A stretch of DNA of 64,000 nucleotides from Nostoc sp. FACHB-280 (GTDB lineage: Bacteria; Cyanobacteriota; Cyanobacteriia; Cyanobacteriales; Nostocaceae). Position numbers and translations under genes: made by a program. Location: the NCBI RefSeq assembly GCF_014697615.1, contig NZ_JACJSD010000040.1, forward strand, positions 1 to 64,000, in the 5' to 3' direction. Below, piece after piece: positions 1-8,820 of this stretch (positions are counted from its first letter, which is position 1; each line of letters opens with the position of its first letter). The notes beneath the pieces are model-generated. The model did not search any database, was not told the DNA's origin, and was given only the letters and a program-made list of their open reading frames with translations.

Positions 1-146
1 TTTTGACAAATACTCAGCACTTTCTTGAACTTCTAGATTGAAAGGGCGTGCCATTGCTTCCTCATGAGTCTTTTTCTTCCATGTTCTTTATTCTACAGTT
101 CTATGCACGCTCATTTAGACTTGGTATTAGCCCTCTTTCCCAAGCA

Positions 147-1241
147 TTGACACAACCTGTATTGCTGGGTTTATTTTTACCTATTCAGGCAGGAGGTTGG
201 AGTGCATCTAAATTACCGCGCACTACTGACTGGCAGTTTGAATATAACAAAGCACTGGTACTGAAGGCTGAGGCATTAGGCTTTGATTTGATATTTGCGC
301 TGTCACAGTGGCTTCCCAAAGGTGGCTATGGAGGTGTTTTTAACGGAGAAGCCCTAGACTCGTTTATCACAACAGCTGCCCTGACAAGCATCACCCAAAA
401 AATCATGCTAATTTCTACTATTCATGTGTTGTATGGGCCGATTCACCCGTTACATTTAGCCAAATATGGTGCGACGTTAGACCATATATCAGGGGGTCGT
501 TGGGGTATCAATATTGTGACGGGACATCGAGCTGTGGAACATGAGATGTTTGGTTGGAACCGCATAGAGCATGATCATCGCTATGAACTGGCTGCTGAGT
601 TCGTAGAGGTGGTACAACGTCTGTGGAATGATGACGAGAACTTTTCCTTTGAAGGAAAGTCAACTTGGAAACTTGGTGGAGCCTTTGTCACACCCAAGCC
701 GAAATATGGTCGCCCAGTTTTGGTGAATGCTACAGGTTCAGATGCGGGTATTGCTTTTGCGGCGCGTTACTCGGATATTGTATTTATTACTAGTCCTGGA
801 GGGTCAGATTTTGCTAGTGCGATCGCTCTCTTACCTGCCCATACCCAAAGAGTGAAGCAAGCAGCGCGGGATATTGGGCGTGAAGTCCGCACACTTCTCA
901 ACCCTATGGTGATTAGTCGGGACACTGAGCGCGAAACTTGGGACTACCACGATGCGATCGTTGCTTATGCTGATTCTGACGCACCTTTAGGCTTTAGCAG
1001 ATTTGACAGTGATGCTCACGCTTGGAAGGGTCGTGTAGGTAAAGATGCACCGAAACGTCGGGCGATTGGTGGAAATATCGAAGTCATTGGTACACCTGAA
1101 CAGGTGGTTGAGCAGTTTATCCAGTTGAAGCAGGCTGGTATTGATGGTTTGCAATTGAGTTTTTATGACTTTAAAGAAGACCTGGAATTTTTTGGCGATC
1201 GCATCCTTCCTCTGATGAAGCAGGCTGGTCTAAGATTATAA
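147..1241 (+). CDS. LLM-class FMN-dependent monooxygenase (SsuD/SfnG type)
   Basis: Luciferase-like TIM-barrel flavoprotein that would use FMNH2 and O2 to oxidise a small, often sulfur-containing, substrate in the cytoplasm. The mature-looking protein begins LGLFLPIQAGGW and shows the family features: the Gly-rich GGRWGINIVTG stretch, an HDHRYELAAEFVEVVQRLW helix and the C-terminal GTPEQVVEQFIQLKQAGIDGLQLS segment. Length (about 364 residues) fits the alkanesulfonate/dimethylsulfone monooxygenase group. The frame is open back to a GTG at 48, but the first 33 residues of that version do not look like the family, so I place the start at the TTG at 147; no clear ribosome-binding site supports either. 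It is followed by a 1.2 kb gap, so there is no operon partner here. The substrate cannot be told from sequence. Confidence 0.8.
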   Translation: MTQPVLLGLFLPIQAGGWSASKLPRTTDWQFEYNKALVLKAEALGFDLIFALSQWLPKGGYGGVFNGEALDSFITTAALTSITQKIMLISTIHVLYGPIHPLHLAKYGATLDHISGGRWGINIVTGHRAVEHEMFGWNRIEHDHRYELAAEFVEVVQRLWNDDENFSFEGKSTWKLGGAFVTPKPKYGRPVLVNATGSDAGIAFAARYSDIVFITSPGGSDFASAIALLPAHTQRVKQAARDIGREVRTLLNPMVISRDTERETWDYHDAIVAYADSDAPLGFSRFDSDAHAWKGRVGKDAPKRRAIGGNIEVIGTPEQVVEQFIQLKQAGIDGLQLSFYDFKEDLEFFGDRILPLMKQAGLRL

Positions 1242-2413
1242 ATTATGAAGTCTGAAATGCAAAAATTCTTGCTTGTATTTAGATTGAAAGTTCTTGATAA
1301 ACTAGATAGTAGGCTTCCAACTCAGTAGCTCCTGTGAGCTTTAACGAACACAGAAAGGCCACAGAGTTCAAAGTCTGTTGCGTGTAAGGGTATAAATCGT
1401 CCAAACTCTTACACCTCTATTACCTGAAATCTGTTACTTATAATATTGTTTCTGCTAAAAGATTTATCATTAAGACCCCAAAGACAGCAGAGGGAGCAGA
1501 GGAGAAAATTTTGACATTTCTGCACAGTTTCCTGGAATCATAATTGATTACCCAAAGATGATATTAGACGGTCGCCTCATTGATTTGAATTCAGCAGCTA
1601 ATAACGTTAGCAAACGCTATAGAAATCATATTTGATTTAGGAAAAAACTAGGTAACTTCTACTCTCTTTTTGCTGTTCTCTGTCTATATAATACCAATTC
1701 TGTATGAAGATGCACTGAATTAAATAACGAACCACATAGACGCGGTAGCGGCTTCCCGCAGGGTAGGGCGCAAAGAACACAAAGAAAGACGAGATATGAA
1801 GATTAAATGCAGACTCACATAAAATTGGTATAAGTATGTTCAGTTATCAAATTCGATTTCTATAGTAGAGTTCGCTAGTTAACGGAACTTAGATAAAAAT
1901 CTTGTTTTTCTATATGCTTTTCTCTGCCAAAGTTAACCATGCTACAAATTGCTCATAATTAATAATATTTACGCAATAACACAAAAAATTAAGGTCTTAG
2001 ACCACATTGCATATTAAGAATAAGTCTAATTTCTAAAATGGATTAGTAAATGAATTGAAATAAATAAGGAATATACATAAATTTATTTATTGTCGACTTT
2101 CTAGAATAGCAGATTTATCATATTTATTAGCCAGCTAAATTTCAGACTTTTTTTTTAGCTCTCCAGCTAAAGATTGCTGATGTATGTGTCATAATGTCAC
2201 GAGTCAATAGTAAAAAAACTATTTTAAGTTTCCAACACATCTAGTGTTGGATGTAACAGTATTTGCTATGTAAAATCCAATGCTATTCTCTATAACCAAG
2301 CAATAAATAAATAATCTGGTAAAAACTCATGCTATGTCTGACAATCCAAATATTTTTGTCTAAATTTAACCGATAGCAAGGGTTTAGTAAGTTCTGGATA
2401 GGGAGGAAAACTG
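1242..2413. other. Gene-free 1.2 kb interval with a MITE-like element
   Basis: AT-rich DNA without a convincing reading frame. It holds the MITE-like element at 1691-1831, listed separately. The last part before the GH2 gene ends in a good ribosome-binding site (GGGAGG, 2401-2406) eight bases from the ATG at 2414. I see no tRNA or other RNA gene. Confidence 0.6.
1691..1831. mobile_element. MITE-like non-coding element with terminal inverted repeats
   Basis: A 141 bp segment bounded by ATACCAATT on the left and AATTGGTAT on the right. The inverted similarity continues inward imperfectly for about 17 bases. The inside holds the GC-rich string GCGGTAGCGGCTTCCCGCAG and a purine-rich run (CAAAGAACACAAAGAAAG) of a type often repeated in Nostocales genomes. 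It has no coding capacity, so mobility would depend on a transposase elsewhere. Copy number in the genome is unknown from this window. Confidence 0.5.
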
Positions 2414-4273
2414 ATGAGATTGTTAGATTTGAAAAATCGTGAAGTTGAATTACCTTCTAAAGCTGATAGTAACTTTTGGGATTCAAGAACAATAGTACAC
2501 CCACGACCACTGTTAAAACGCTCTACCTGGCAAAGCTTAGATGGCTTATGGAAGTTCGCATTTGATGACGAAGGCAAATGCGTCCAACCCAGCGATCTTA
2601 AGCATTGGTCTCATCATATAGAAGTTCCTTTTGCGCCCGAATCTACCAAAAGTGGGATTGGTGATCAGGATTTTCATCCCAACTGCTGGTATGAGCGAGA
2701 ATTTGCCACACCAGATGGTGATGGCAGATTATTGTTACATTTTGGTGCTGTAGATTATCGGGCGCGTGTGTGGGTTAACGATCAATATATAGCCGAGCAT
2801 GAAGGCGGGCATACTTCTTTTAGCCTCGATATTACCCATGCTTTAAACAATAGTGGCACAACAAAGGTGACAGTTTGGGCGCAAGATGACCCCCACGACC
2901 TCGCTAAACCTCGTGGAAAGCAGGATTGGCAGTTGAAACCCCACAGTATTTGGTATCCCCGCACCACTGGGATTTGGCAAACTGTCTGGTTAGAACGTGT
3001 AGGTGAGACTTATCTCGGTCATTTACGTTGGATGCCTGACTGCGAACGCTGGGAAATTGGCTTTGAAGTTGGGCTTGCCGGTAATGTTCCGACTACGGGT
3101 GTACAAATCAAAGTGAAGTTGAGTGTGGATGGTTTGGTGTTAGCCAGCGATAGTTATGAGGTATTTAGTGGGGAAATTAGCCGTCGGATTGCTTTAGGTG
3201 ATCCGGGTATTGATGACTGTCGGAATGAATTGCTTTGGAGTCCAGAAAAACCCACACTAATTGATGCCGAAATTCAGCTATGGCACAAAAACCAGTTGCT
3301 AGATAGTGTGCAATCTTATACAGCTATGCGGACTGTGAGTATTCAGCGCGATCGCTTTATGCTCAATGGTCGTCCTTATTATCTAAGGCTAGTGCTTGAC
3401 CAAGGCTATTGGCCTGATAGCTTAATGACTCCACCCGATGATGATGCTTTACGACGTGATGTAGAACTCGTCAAAGCTATGGGTTTTAACGGAGTCCGCA
3501 AACACCAAAAAATTGAAGACCCCCGCTTTTTATATTGGGCAGATGTATTGGGGTTGTTAGTATGGGAAGAGATGCCTAGTGCTTACCGTTTTACACCCAC
3601 AGCCGTAGAACGTATGACCCGTGAGTGGACTGAGGTAATCAAACGAGATGTTAGTCATCCATGTATTGTGGCTTGGGTTCCGTTTAATGAATCTTGGGGA
3701 GTGCCAAATTTAGTAGAGACGGCGGCTCACCGTAACTACGTCTTAGCAATGTACCACTTAACCAAGACCCTTGACCCAACTCGCCCAGTTATTGGTAACG
3801 ATGGTTGGGAAAGTACAGATACAGATATTCTCGCTATTCATGACTACGATAAAAAGCCTGAGCGATTAGCCCATCGTTATCGCCCGGATATCAAGATATC
3901 GGATTTATTTGAGCGTAGCCGTCCAGGTGGACGCATCCTCACGCTGGATAACTACCCCCATCAAGGACAACCTGTCATGTTGACTGAATTTGGCGGGATT
4001 GCTTATGCACCAATTGACCACCCTCATGCAGATCAAGCTTGGGGATATGAAAATTGCTCGAATATTTCCGAACTAGAAATGAAATATGCTGCTTTGCTGG
4101 AAACAGTGAACGACATCGAGCTATTTAGCGGATTCTGTTACACGCAATTCACAGATACCTTCCAAGAAGCTAACGGTTTATTGTACGGCGATCGCACACC
4201 GAAATTTCCCATTGAAGCCATCCGTGCTGCTACCCTCTCAGGACAAGGATTATGTACTCCCACCAGCTGTTAA
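2414..4273 (+). CDS. Glycoside hydrolase family 2 protein (beta-galactosidase/beta-glucuronidase type)
   Basis: Predicted retaining beta-glycosidase of 619 residues, the usual length for beta-glucuronidase-like GH2 enzymes. An N-terminal jelly-roll sugar-binding domain (about 30-195) contains the typical GAVDYRARVWVND and YPRTTGIWQTVWLE stretches. A beta-sandwich domain follows, then a TIM barrel (about 310-610). Catalytic residues are visible: the acid/base Glu426 in NESWG and the nucleophile Glu525 in LTEFGG. There is no signal peptide, so it probably acts in the cytoplasm on imported oligosaccharides. The start is supported by GGGAGG eight bases upstream. Its 3' end overlaps galT by 22 bases, indicating translational coupling, so beta-galactosidase activity is the most sensible guess; beta-glucuronidase or beta-mannosidase cannot be excluded. 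Confidence 0.85.
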   Translation: MRLLDLKNREVELPSKADSNFWDSRTIVHPRPLLKRSTWQSLDGLWKFAFDDEGKCVQPSDLKHWSHHIEVPFAPESTKSGIGDQDFHPNCWYEREFATPDGDGRLLLHFGAVDYRARVWVNDQYIAEHEGGHTSFSLDITHALNNSGTTKVTVWAQDDPHDLAKPRGKQDWQLKPHSIWYPRTTGIWQTVWLERVGETYLGHLRWMPDCERWEIGFEVGLAGNVPTTGVQIKVKLSVDGLVLASDSYEVFSGEISRRIALGDPGIDDCRNELLWSPEKPTLIDAEIQLWHKNQLLDSVQSYTAMRTVSIQRDRFMLNGRPYYLRLVLDQGYWPDSLMTPPDDDALRRDVELVKAMGFNGVRKHQKIEDPRFLYWADVLGLLVWEEMPSAYRFTPTAVERMTREWTEVIKRDVSHPCIVAWVPFNESWGVPNLVETAAHRNYVLAMYHLTKTLDPTRPVIGNDGWESTDTDILAIHDYDKKPERLAHRYRPDIKISDLFERSRPGGRILTLDNYPHQGQPVMLTEFGGIAYAPIDHPHADQAWGYENCSNISELEMKYAALLETVNDIELFSGFCYTQFTDTFQEANGLLYGDRTPKFPIEAIRAATLSGQGLCTPTSC

Positions 4274-5352
4274 AGCCCGACGGACGGAAGTTAACTTTAT
4301 ATAGTCGCTATCCCATCAATAGTCAGTTAGAAGCCACGAGTCCTAGTAACGAGCCAGTACAAGCTAATCCGCACCTGCGCTGGCATCCTTTGCGGGGTGA
4401 ATGGGTAGCTTATGCTAGTCACCGTCAAGGGCGGACATTCATGCCACCCCCAGAATATAACCCCCTTGCGCCAACCATCGACCCCAACTTTCCGACAGAA
4501 CTACCCCAAGGTAGGTATGATGTGGCGGTGTTTGATAACCGCTTCCCCTCAATGATTCCGACGGCGAAGAATCCACCTGATGCGATCGTGGAGACTTTAC
4601 CTGCTAATGGAGCTTGTGAAGTAGTAGTTTTTACTCAAAATGCTAGTGCTTCCCTCAGTTCTTTAGAATTGTCGCACCTGGAATTGCTGTTGGAAGTGTG
4701 GGGCGATCGCACTCGTGAACTGGGCGAAAATCCCCAAATACAGTACGTTCTAGCCTTTGAGAATAAAGGTGTAGAAGTGGGTGTTACATTGCACCATCCC
4801 CACGGGCAAATTTACGCTTATCCGTTTATACCACCTGTGCCTGCGCGGATGTCAGCTATGCAGCAGGAGTATTATCAAGAACATCAAAGGGGTTTACTGC
4901 AAGATTTGATTCAACGAGAGATTGCTGATCATCAACGGATTATATATCAGGATGAAGATGCGATCGCCTTCGTCCCAGTGTGTGCGCGTTATCCCTATGA
5001 AGTCTGGGTTGCACCAATTCAGCCAGTCAGTAGTTTTACAGAACTAACTCCAAAACAACGCCTAGGACTGGCTAAAGCATTGAAAACCGTCACCCTCAAG
5101 TATGACGGCTTGTGGAATCGCCCATTTCCTTACTTAATGGCTTGGTTTCAAGCACCCACGGACGGTTCAGCACATCCTGAAGCACATTTACACGCCCAGT
5201 TTTATCCCCCATATCGCACCAGTGACAAGCTGAAGTATTTGGCGGGAACGGAACTTGCAGCCGGGATGTTTGCGAATGATGCTTTACCAGAGGAGAAGGC
5301 GAAGGAATTACAGGCGGTGAGTGTCAATTTACAAATGCCAATTTCTGTCTGA
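4252..5352 (+). CDS. galT: Galactose-1-phosphate uridylyltransferase
   Basis: Leloir-pathway enzyme exchanging UMP between UDP-glucose and galactose-1-phosphate. It belongs to the HIT superfamily: the catalytic His is in HHPHGQIYAYP, and a second metal/phosphate-type motif, HPEAHLHAQFYPP, lies near the C-terminus. The substrate-binding FDNRFPSM and AFENKG stretches are also recognisable. Length, 366 residues, fits. The CxxC zinc pair that E. coli GalT has near residue 52 is missing; that region reads APTIDPNFPTELP. The start codon lies inside the end of the GH2 gene, so the two are probably co-translated. galK lies about 3.5 kb downstream on the same strand but is separated by a restriction-modification pair on the opposite strand. 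Confidence 0.9.
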   Translation: MYSHQLLKPDGRKLTLYSRYPINSQLEATSPSNEPVQANPHLRWHPLRGEWVAYASHRQGRTFMPPPEYNPLAPTIDPNFPTELPQGRYDVAVFDNRFPSMIPTAKNPPDAIVETLPANGACEVVVFTQNASASLSSLELSHLELLLEVWGDRTRELGENPQIQYVLAFENKGVEVGVTLHHPHGQIYAYPFIPPVPARMSAMQQEYYQEHQRGLLQDLIQREIADHQRIIYQDEDAIAFVPVCARYPYEVWVAPIQPVSSFTELTPKQRLGLAKALKTVTLKYDGLWNRPFPYLMAWFQAPTDGSAHPEAHLHAQFYPPYRTSDKLKYLAGTELAAGMFANDALPEEKAKELQAVSVNLQMPISV

Positions 5353-5361
5353 TGGGAAAAT

Positions 5362-5388
5362 AGGCGCATTTTTATAACTAATGCGCCT
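5362..5388. terminator. Hairpin between convergent galT and methyltransferase genes
   Basis: Perfect 8 bp inverted repeat AGGCGCAT/ATGCGCCT with an 11-base AT-rich loop, ten bases after the galT stop and between two converging genes. On the minus strand it is followed by ATTTTCCC, on the plus strand by no T-run, so it would terminate the methyltransferase transcript better than galT. Confidence 0.55.
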
Positions 5389-5435
5389 CACAACAAATTA
5401 TAGAGAGATTGATCGATAACGTATCTACTCTACAT

Positions 5436-6362
5436 TCAGGAAGAAAGTGTATGAAGTGAAACTGGAAGAGAAGAATCTTGTACATATTGAAGGATACAAC
5501 GAGCTACATATTCAGCTAACTTGATAGGAACAGCATTACCAATCATCTGTTCTAAATCTGATTTATTACCCTGGAACTTAAAAGTTTTTGGAAATGTTTG
5601 AATATAACTTCTTTCGATGGTAGAAAGAGGTCTTAATTTCTCATTAACATCACAAGCATCTCCTTCATGCTTCTTATATGTTTTGGGAATAGGACGGTTT
5701 ACTCCCCGAACTGTTGGACTAGGTTCATGGATGCTGAATATAGCCCTTCTTTTATAACTTCTTGGATGACGATAAAAATAATCAATACCTAAATCATGAC
5801 CTAGATAATCAAAAACAGTCATAGGCTTCTTAGATTGATGTTTGATTAGATAATTGCTGAGAGCATTATCTTCTCCATGAAGCTGACCAATTAAAAAGTA
5901 ACGTTTTCTAGCTTGTGGAACTCCACAGTAACTTGCATTTAATATTGAACAAGTTAAACCATATCCAGCTTTTTTGAAGATTTCTAAGGCTGTTGTTAAA
6001 ATTTGACTTTTAGTAATTCTATCTACATTTTCCATCACGAACCAATTAGGCTTGATTTGCAAAATAATATTGGCAAATACAATCGTTAAATCGGCCCTAC
6101 CAAGATTTTCATCTCGTTTTCCTGCGCTTGAGAAATCTTGGCATGGAGGGCCACCAATAATTATTTCTGGATTAAAACTGGAAATTATTCTACATATATC
6201 TTCTTGAAAAATGTCTTTCTCAAAAATAGGATGATGAAAGTTTTGTCTATATACTTCAATTGCTGGAAGCCAATTATCAAAAGCTGCTACTAAATTAAAC
6301 CCAGCATTTTGAAATCCCAGGGACAAACCTCCGCAACCTGCAAATAAATCTACTGTTTTCAT
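5436..6362 (-). CDS. DNA (cytosine-5-)-methyltransferase, type II modification enzyme
   Basis: Transfers a methyl group from SAM to C5 of cytosine in a short recognition sequence. All core motifs are in order: motif I VDLFAGCGGLSLGF at the N-terminus, motif IV GGPPCQDFSSAG with catalytic Cys73, motif VI ENVDR, motif VIII QARKRYFLIG, a short target-recognition region, and motif X GNAVPIKLAEYVA at the C-terminus. At 308 residues it is a compact single-domain Dcm-type enzyme. It lies 46 bases downstream of the nuclease-like gene in the same orientation, so the pair forms a restriction-modification operon with the nuclease gene first. The recognition site cannot be read from sequence. Confidence 0.93.
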   Translation of the reverse strand: MKTVDLFAGCGGLSLGFQNAGFNLVAAFDNWLPAIEVYRQNFHHPIFEKDIFQEDICRIISSFNPEIIIGGPPCQDFSSAGKRDENLGRADLTIVFANIILQIKPNWFVMENVDRITKSQILTTALEIFKKAGYGLTCSILNASYCGVPQARKRYFLIGQLHGEDNALSNYLIKHQSKKPMTVFDYLGHDLGIDYFYRHPRSYKRRAIFSIHEPSPTVRGVNRPIPKTYKKHEGDACDVNEKLRPLSTIERSYIQTFPKTFKFQGNKSDLEQMIGNAVPIKLAEYVARCILQYVQDSSLPVSLHTLSS

Positions 6363-6408
6363 TTCTGATTTTGTAATTTGATAGTTGCAATTTAATTTTG
6401 ATTTCTAA

Positions 6409-7533
6409 CTAATAATCTGGCATAATAGGAACTGATAAATCAAATATATCTGGTGAGTTAAATATTATAGCATCAAATCTTCTTTCTGGACTCAAGAGAT
6501 TCTGACCACCGCCTAAGATAATTCTTTTAATTTCTTGTTTTGTAATTCTAGGTTGTCTCAAGGCTGCCGATGTCATGTAAGCATGGGTAACTCTACCGCT
6601 TACGGCAAATGCTTTATCATTTTTCGTATTATACGAAAGGCTGTCTATGATTCTCCCATGATTAAAAGAACCATTAATACTAAAGTCAGATAGCATTTTA
6701 AACAGCCAAATAATTGTTCTAGTATGCCTAGCAATATTTCTGATTCTTCCGTATGTATTAATTTCTATTTTTGCTAAATCTATAAATAATCTAGTAAAAG
6801 CTAGATTACTCCACACAAAAACGTCCAAGCAGTTATCTACTAACTTTGGTGATTTTCCTTCTGTTTTCCAGATAGGCTGCATTAAAAAAGGCTTTTGTGC
6901 ATCTATAAGTGAAAGTGCGATCGCATCTATACAGTCAATCATATCTGGAATGTAAGGTATTACAGAAATTGCTTCTGTCCAATCAGTAATGTTTGCAAGT
7001 TTTTCCGTAATCGCACTGCCCAGAATAGACGGGTTGATTCTAAACTTTTCTACAATACTACAAGCTAAATAAACTATAGTATCTGGTCTGATTACAATTT
7101 CACAGCCATAATAATCTTCTGCAAATTCACAAGTTGTATTATCCGGTAAGGCTGTTAATTTAATCTCAATTGGCTGTAAGCAAGAACCTGAATCTCTTGA
7201 TTGCGTGACTAGATCAACACCTGGTAGATTTCCAATTAGATATTGTTGATATGGTGTAAACTGCGTTTCAAAGGCATAGAAAAGATTATCGGAGGTTGGG
7301 TCGATTCCGTAGAAGTTTTCTGTACTAATGCTTGAATGCTCAACTTTGAGGTTTGAGTTTAGCTTAATGTATACATTCTCTAGATTTAAACTATATAAAT
7401 AAGAGCAAAGAGAAGCCGGGAATGAAGAGTTAAAACAGTTTTTGCCCCAAGCTTCTTTTTGGGTAAAATCTCGGTTTGAGTATATTAATCCAAATAATCC
7501 AGGCTGCTGATTTGGTATATTTCCCAGTAACAC
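6409..7533 (-). CDS. Probable type II restriction endonuclease, HindVP-like
   Basis: A 374-residue protein paired with a C5 methyltransferase. A PD-(D/E)xK active site is plausible: Asp107 in LPGVDLVTQS, then Glu123 and Lys125 in PIEIKLTALPD. The N-terminal PGLFGLIYSNRDF and the spacing of these motifs resemble the HindVP restriction endonuclease family (known members cut GRCGYC), which would match the AcyI-type specificity reported from Anabaena; this assignment is from memory of the family and is less certain than the nuclease call. Translation starts at a GTG (7533) with no strong ribosome-binding site. The pair lies on the strand opposite the surrounding galactose genes, as if inserted there. 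Confidence 0.65.
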   Translation of the reverse strand: MLLGNIPNQQPGLFGLIYSNRDFTQKEAWGKNCFNSSFPASLCSYLYSLNLENVYIKLNSNLKVEHSSISTENFYGIDPTSDNLFYAFETQFTPYQQYLIGNLPGVDLVTQSRDSGSCLQPIEIKLTALPDNTTCEFAEDYYGCEIVIRPDTIVYLACSIVEKFRINPSILGSAITEKLANITDWTEAISVIPYIPDMIDCIDAIALSLIDAQKPFLMQPIWKTEGKSPKLVDNCLDVFVWSNLAFTRLFIDLAKIEINTYGRIRNIARHTRTIIWLFKMLSDFSINGSFNHGRIIDSLSYNTKNDKAFAVSGRVTHAYMTSAALRQPRITKQEIKRIILGGGQNLLSPERRFDAIIFNSPDIFDLSVPIMPDY

Positions 7534-7704
7534 AGGTTCTGATGGAAAAAATGAGTAATAAGATATTACAGTAAACAGTAGCAGCTGACACTGCTAGATT
7601 AAGATTTTTGAGTAATTCGGCGGTAATAGCGATCGCTACCTCAGACAGACGCAGATAGACACAGATAGATTTGATAATTAGCTGTATCTATATATGTTCT
7701 TCCT

Positions 7705-8799
7705 ATGAGCGAAGAAGTCTCGACGAAACTAGGATTTATCAGGGAAACCATCTCTCAAACTGAGGTTGGGGGTGTGCGTCTGCGTGGTATAGATTGGTTT
7801 GCTTGGGCTACTGGTGGTGCTTCTAATACCGTACTGTTGACGGCTGAAACTGGTGTGGCAGAATTATTAGTCACTGGACAAGATGCGTGGGTATTGACTG
7901 ATGAAATTGAAGCCCAGCGTCTCAAAGATGAGGAATTACCCAGCCATTTGAAGCTCCATATTAACCCTTGGGCTGATGCTGCGGCTCGTGAGGCTTTTGT
8001 CCGTGAGGCTACAGATGGGGGTATAGTTATTAGCGATCGCTGCAATAATGCAACTCCACAAGAACAATCAATACCCCACTCTCTACAACAACATAAGCGG
8101 GTATTATTGCCAACGGAGTTAGACAGATATCGCCACGTCGGACAACAAGCCAGCGCAGCGATGACAGAAGTGCTACAAGCTGCCCAACCTACTTGGACAG
8201 AATATCAGTTAGCGGGTGCGGGTGCGGAAGCGTTGTGGGCGAGAGGTTTACATCCAGCTTTGACATTGGTAGCTGGAGAAAGGCGTTTACCTCTATATCG
8301 TCATGCTACACCGACGGGAGAAAAGATTGGAAGACAAGCTATGCTGGTATTTTGCGCCAGAGGCTATGGATTGTATGCGAATCTCACAAGATTTGTTTGT
8401 TTTGGTAGCCTGACAGATGATGAAGCCCAATTACATCGTTATGTCTGCGAAATAGAAGCTAAAGCACTCTCAGCATCTCAACCGGGAATGACTCTTGATG
8501 CAGTTTATTATGCTTTAGCGCAAGCTTATGAACAACATGGATTTCCTCATGCTATCCGTGAACATCACCAGGGAGGAACTACAGGCTATTTAGCTAGAGA
8601 GATTGTTGCTAATCCAACAACAACCGACTTTTTAACCGAAAATATGGCGATCGCCTGGAATCCCAGTTTAACAGGTGCGAAGGTTGAAGATACTTTTGTC
8701 ATTCTAAAGGATGGGAAATTAGAAAATCTCACTTTTGATCAAAACTTCCCTAGTGTGGAGGTAGAAGGAAGATTACGCCCTGTACCGTTAGAGAAATGA
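7705..8799 (+). CDS. M24 (creatinase/Xaa-Pro peptidase-like) family protein with degenerate metal site
   Basis: 364 residues with the two-domain creatinase/aminopeptidase P layout: an N-terminal domain (about 1-150) and a C-terminal pita-bread domain. Most metal ligands of M24 peptidases are absent. The usual second Asp is Asn226 (YANLTR in place of xxDxTR), no Asp occupies the first ligand position around residue 216, and the first Glu of the IEPG motif is replaced (AWNPS, around Asn319). The central His (287/288) and the last Glu (328, VEDT) remain. A similar loss is known in creatinase, which hydrolyses C-N bonds without metal, so this may be a non-peptidase hydrolase. It lies 21 bases upstream of galK on the same strand and is probably co-transcribed with it; its role there is unknown. 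Confidence 0.75.
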   Translation: MSEEVSTKLGFIRETISQTEVGGVRLRGIDWFAWATGGASNTVLLTAETGVAELLVTGQDAWVLTDEIEAQRLKDEELPSHLKLHINPWADAAAREAFVREATDGGIVISDRCNNATPQEQSIPHSLQQHKRVLLPTELDRYRHVGQQASAAMTEVLQAAQPTWTEYQLAGAGAEALWARGLHPALTLVAGERRLPLYRHATPTGEKIGRQAMLVFCARGYGLYANLTRFVCFGSLTDDEAQLHRYVCEIEAKALSASQPGMTLDAVYYALAQAYEQHGFPHAIREHHQGGTTGYLAREIVANPTTTDFLTENMAIAWNPSLTGAKVEDTFVILKDGKLENLTFDQNFPSVEVEGRLRPVPLEK

Positions 8800-8820
8800 C
8801 AGAGACATTTACCAGCAATT

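Noticed and set aside
2332-2577. 81-codon minus-strand frame at the GH2 start
   Set aside because: It overlaps the well-supported GH2 gene start on the opposite strand and has no recognisable domain.
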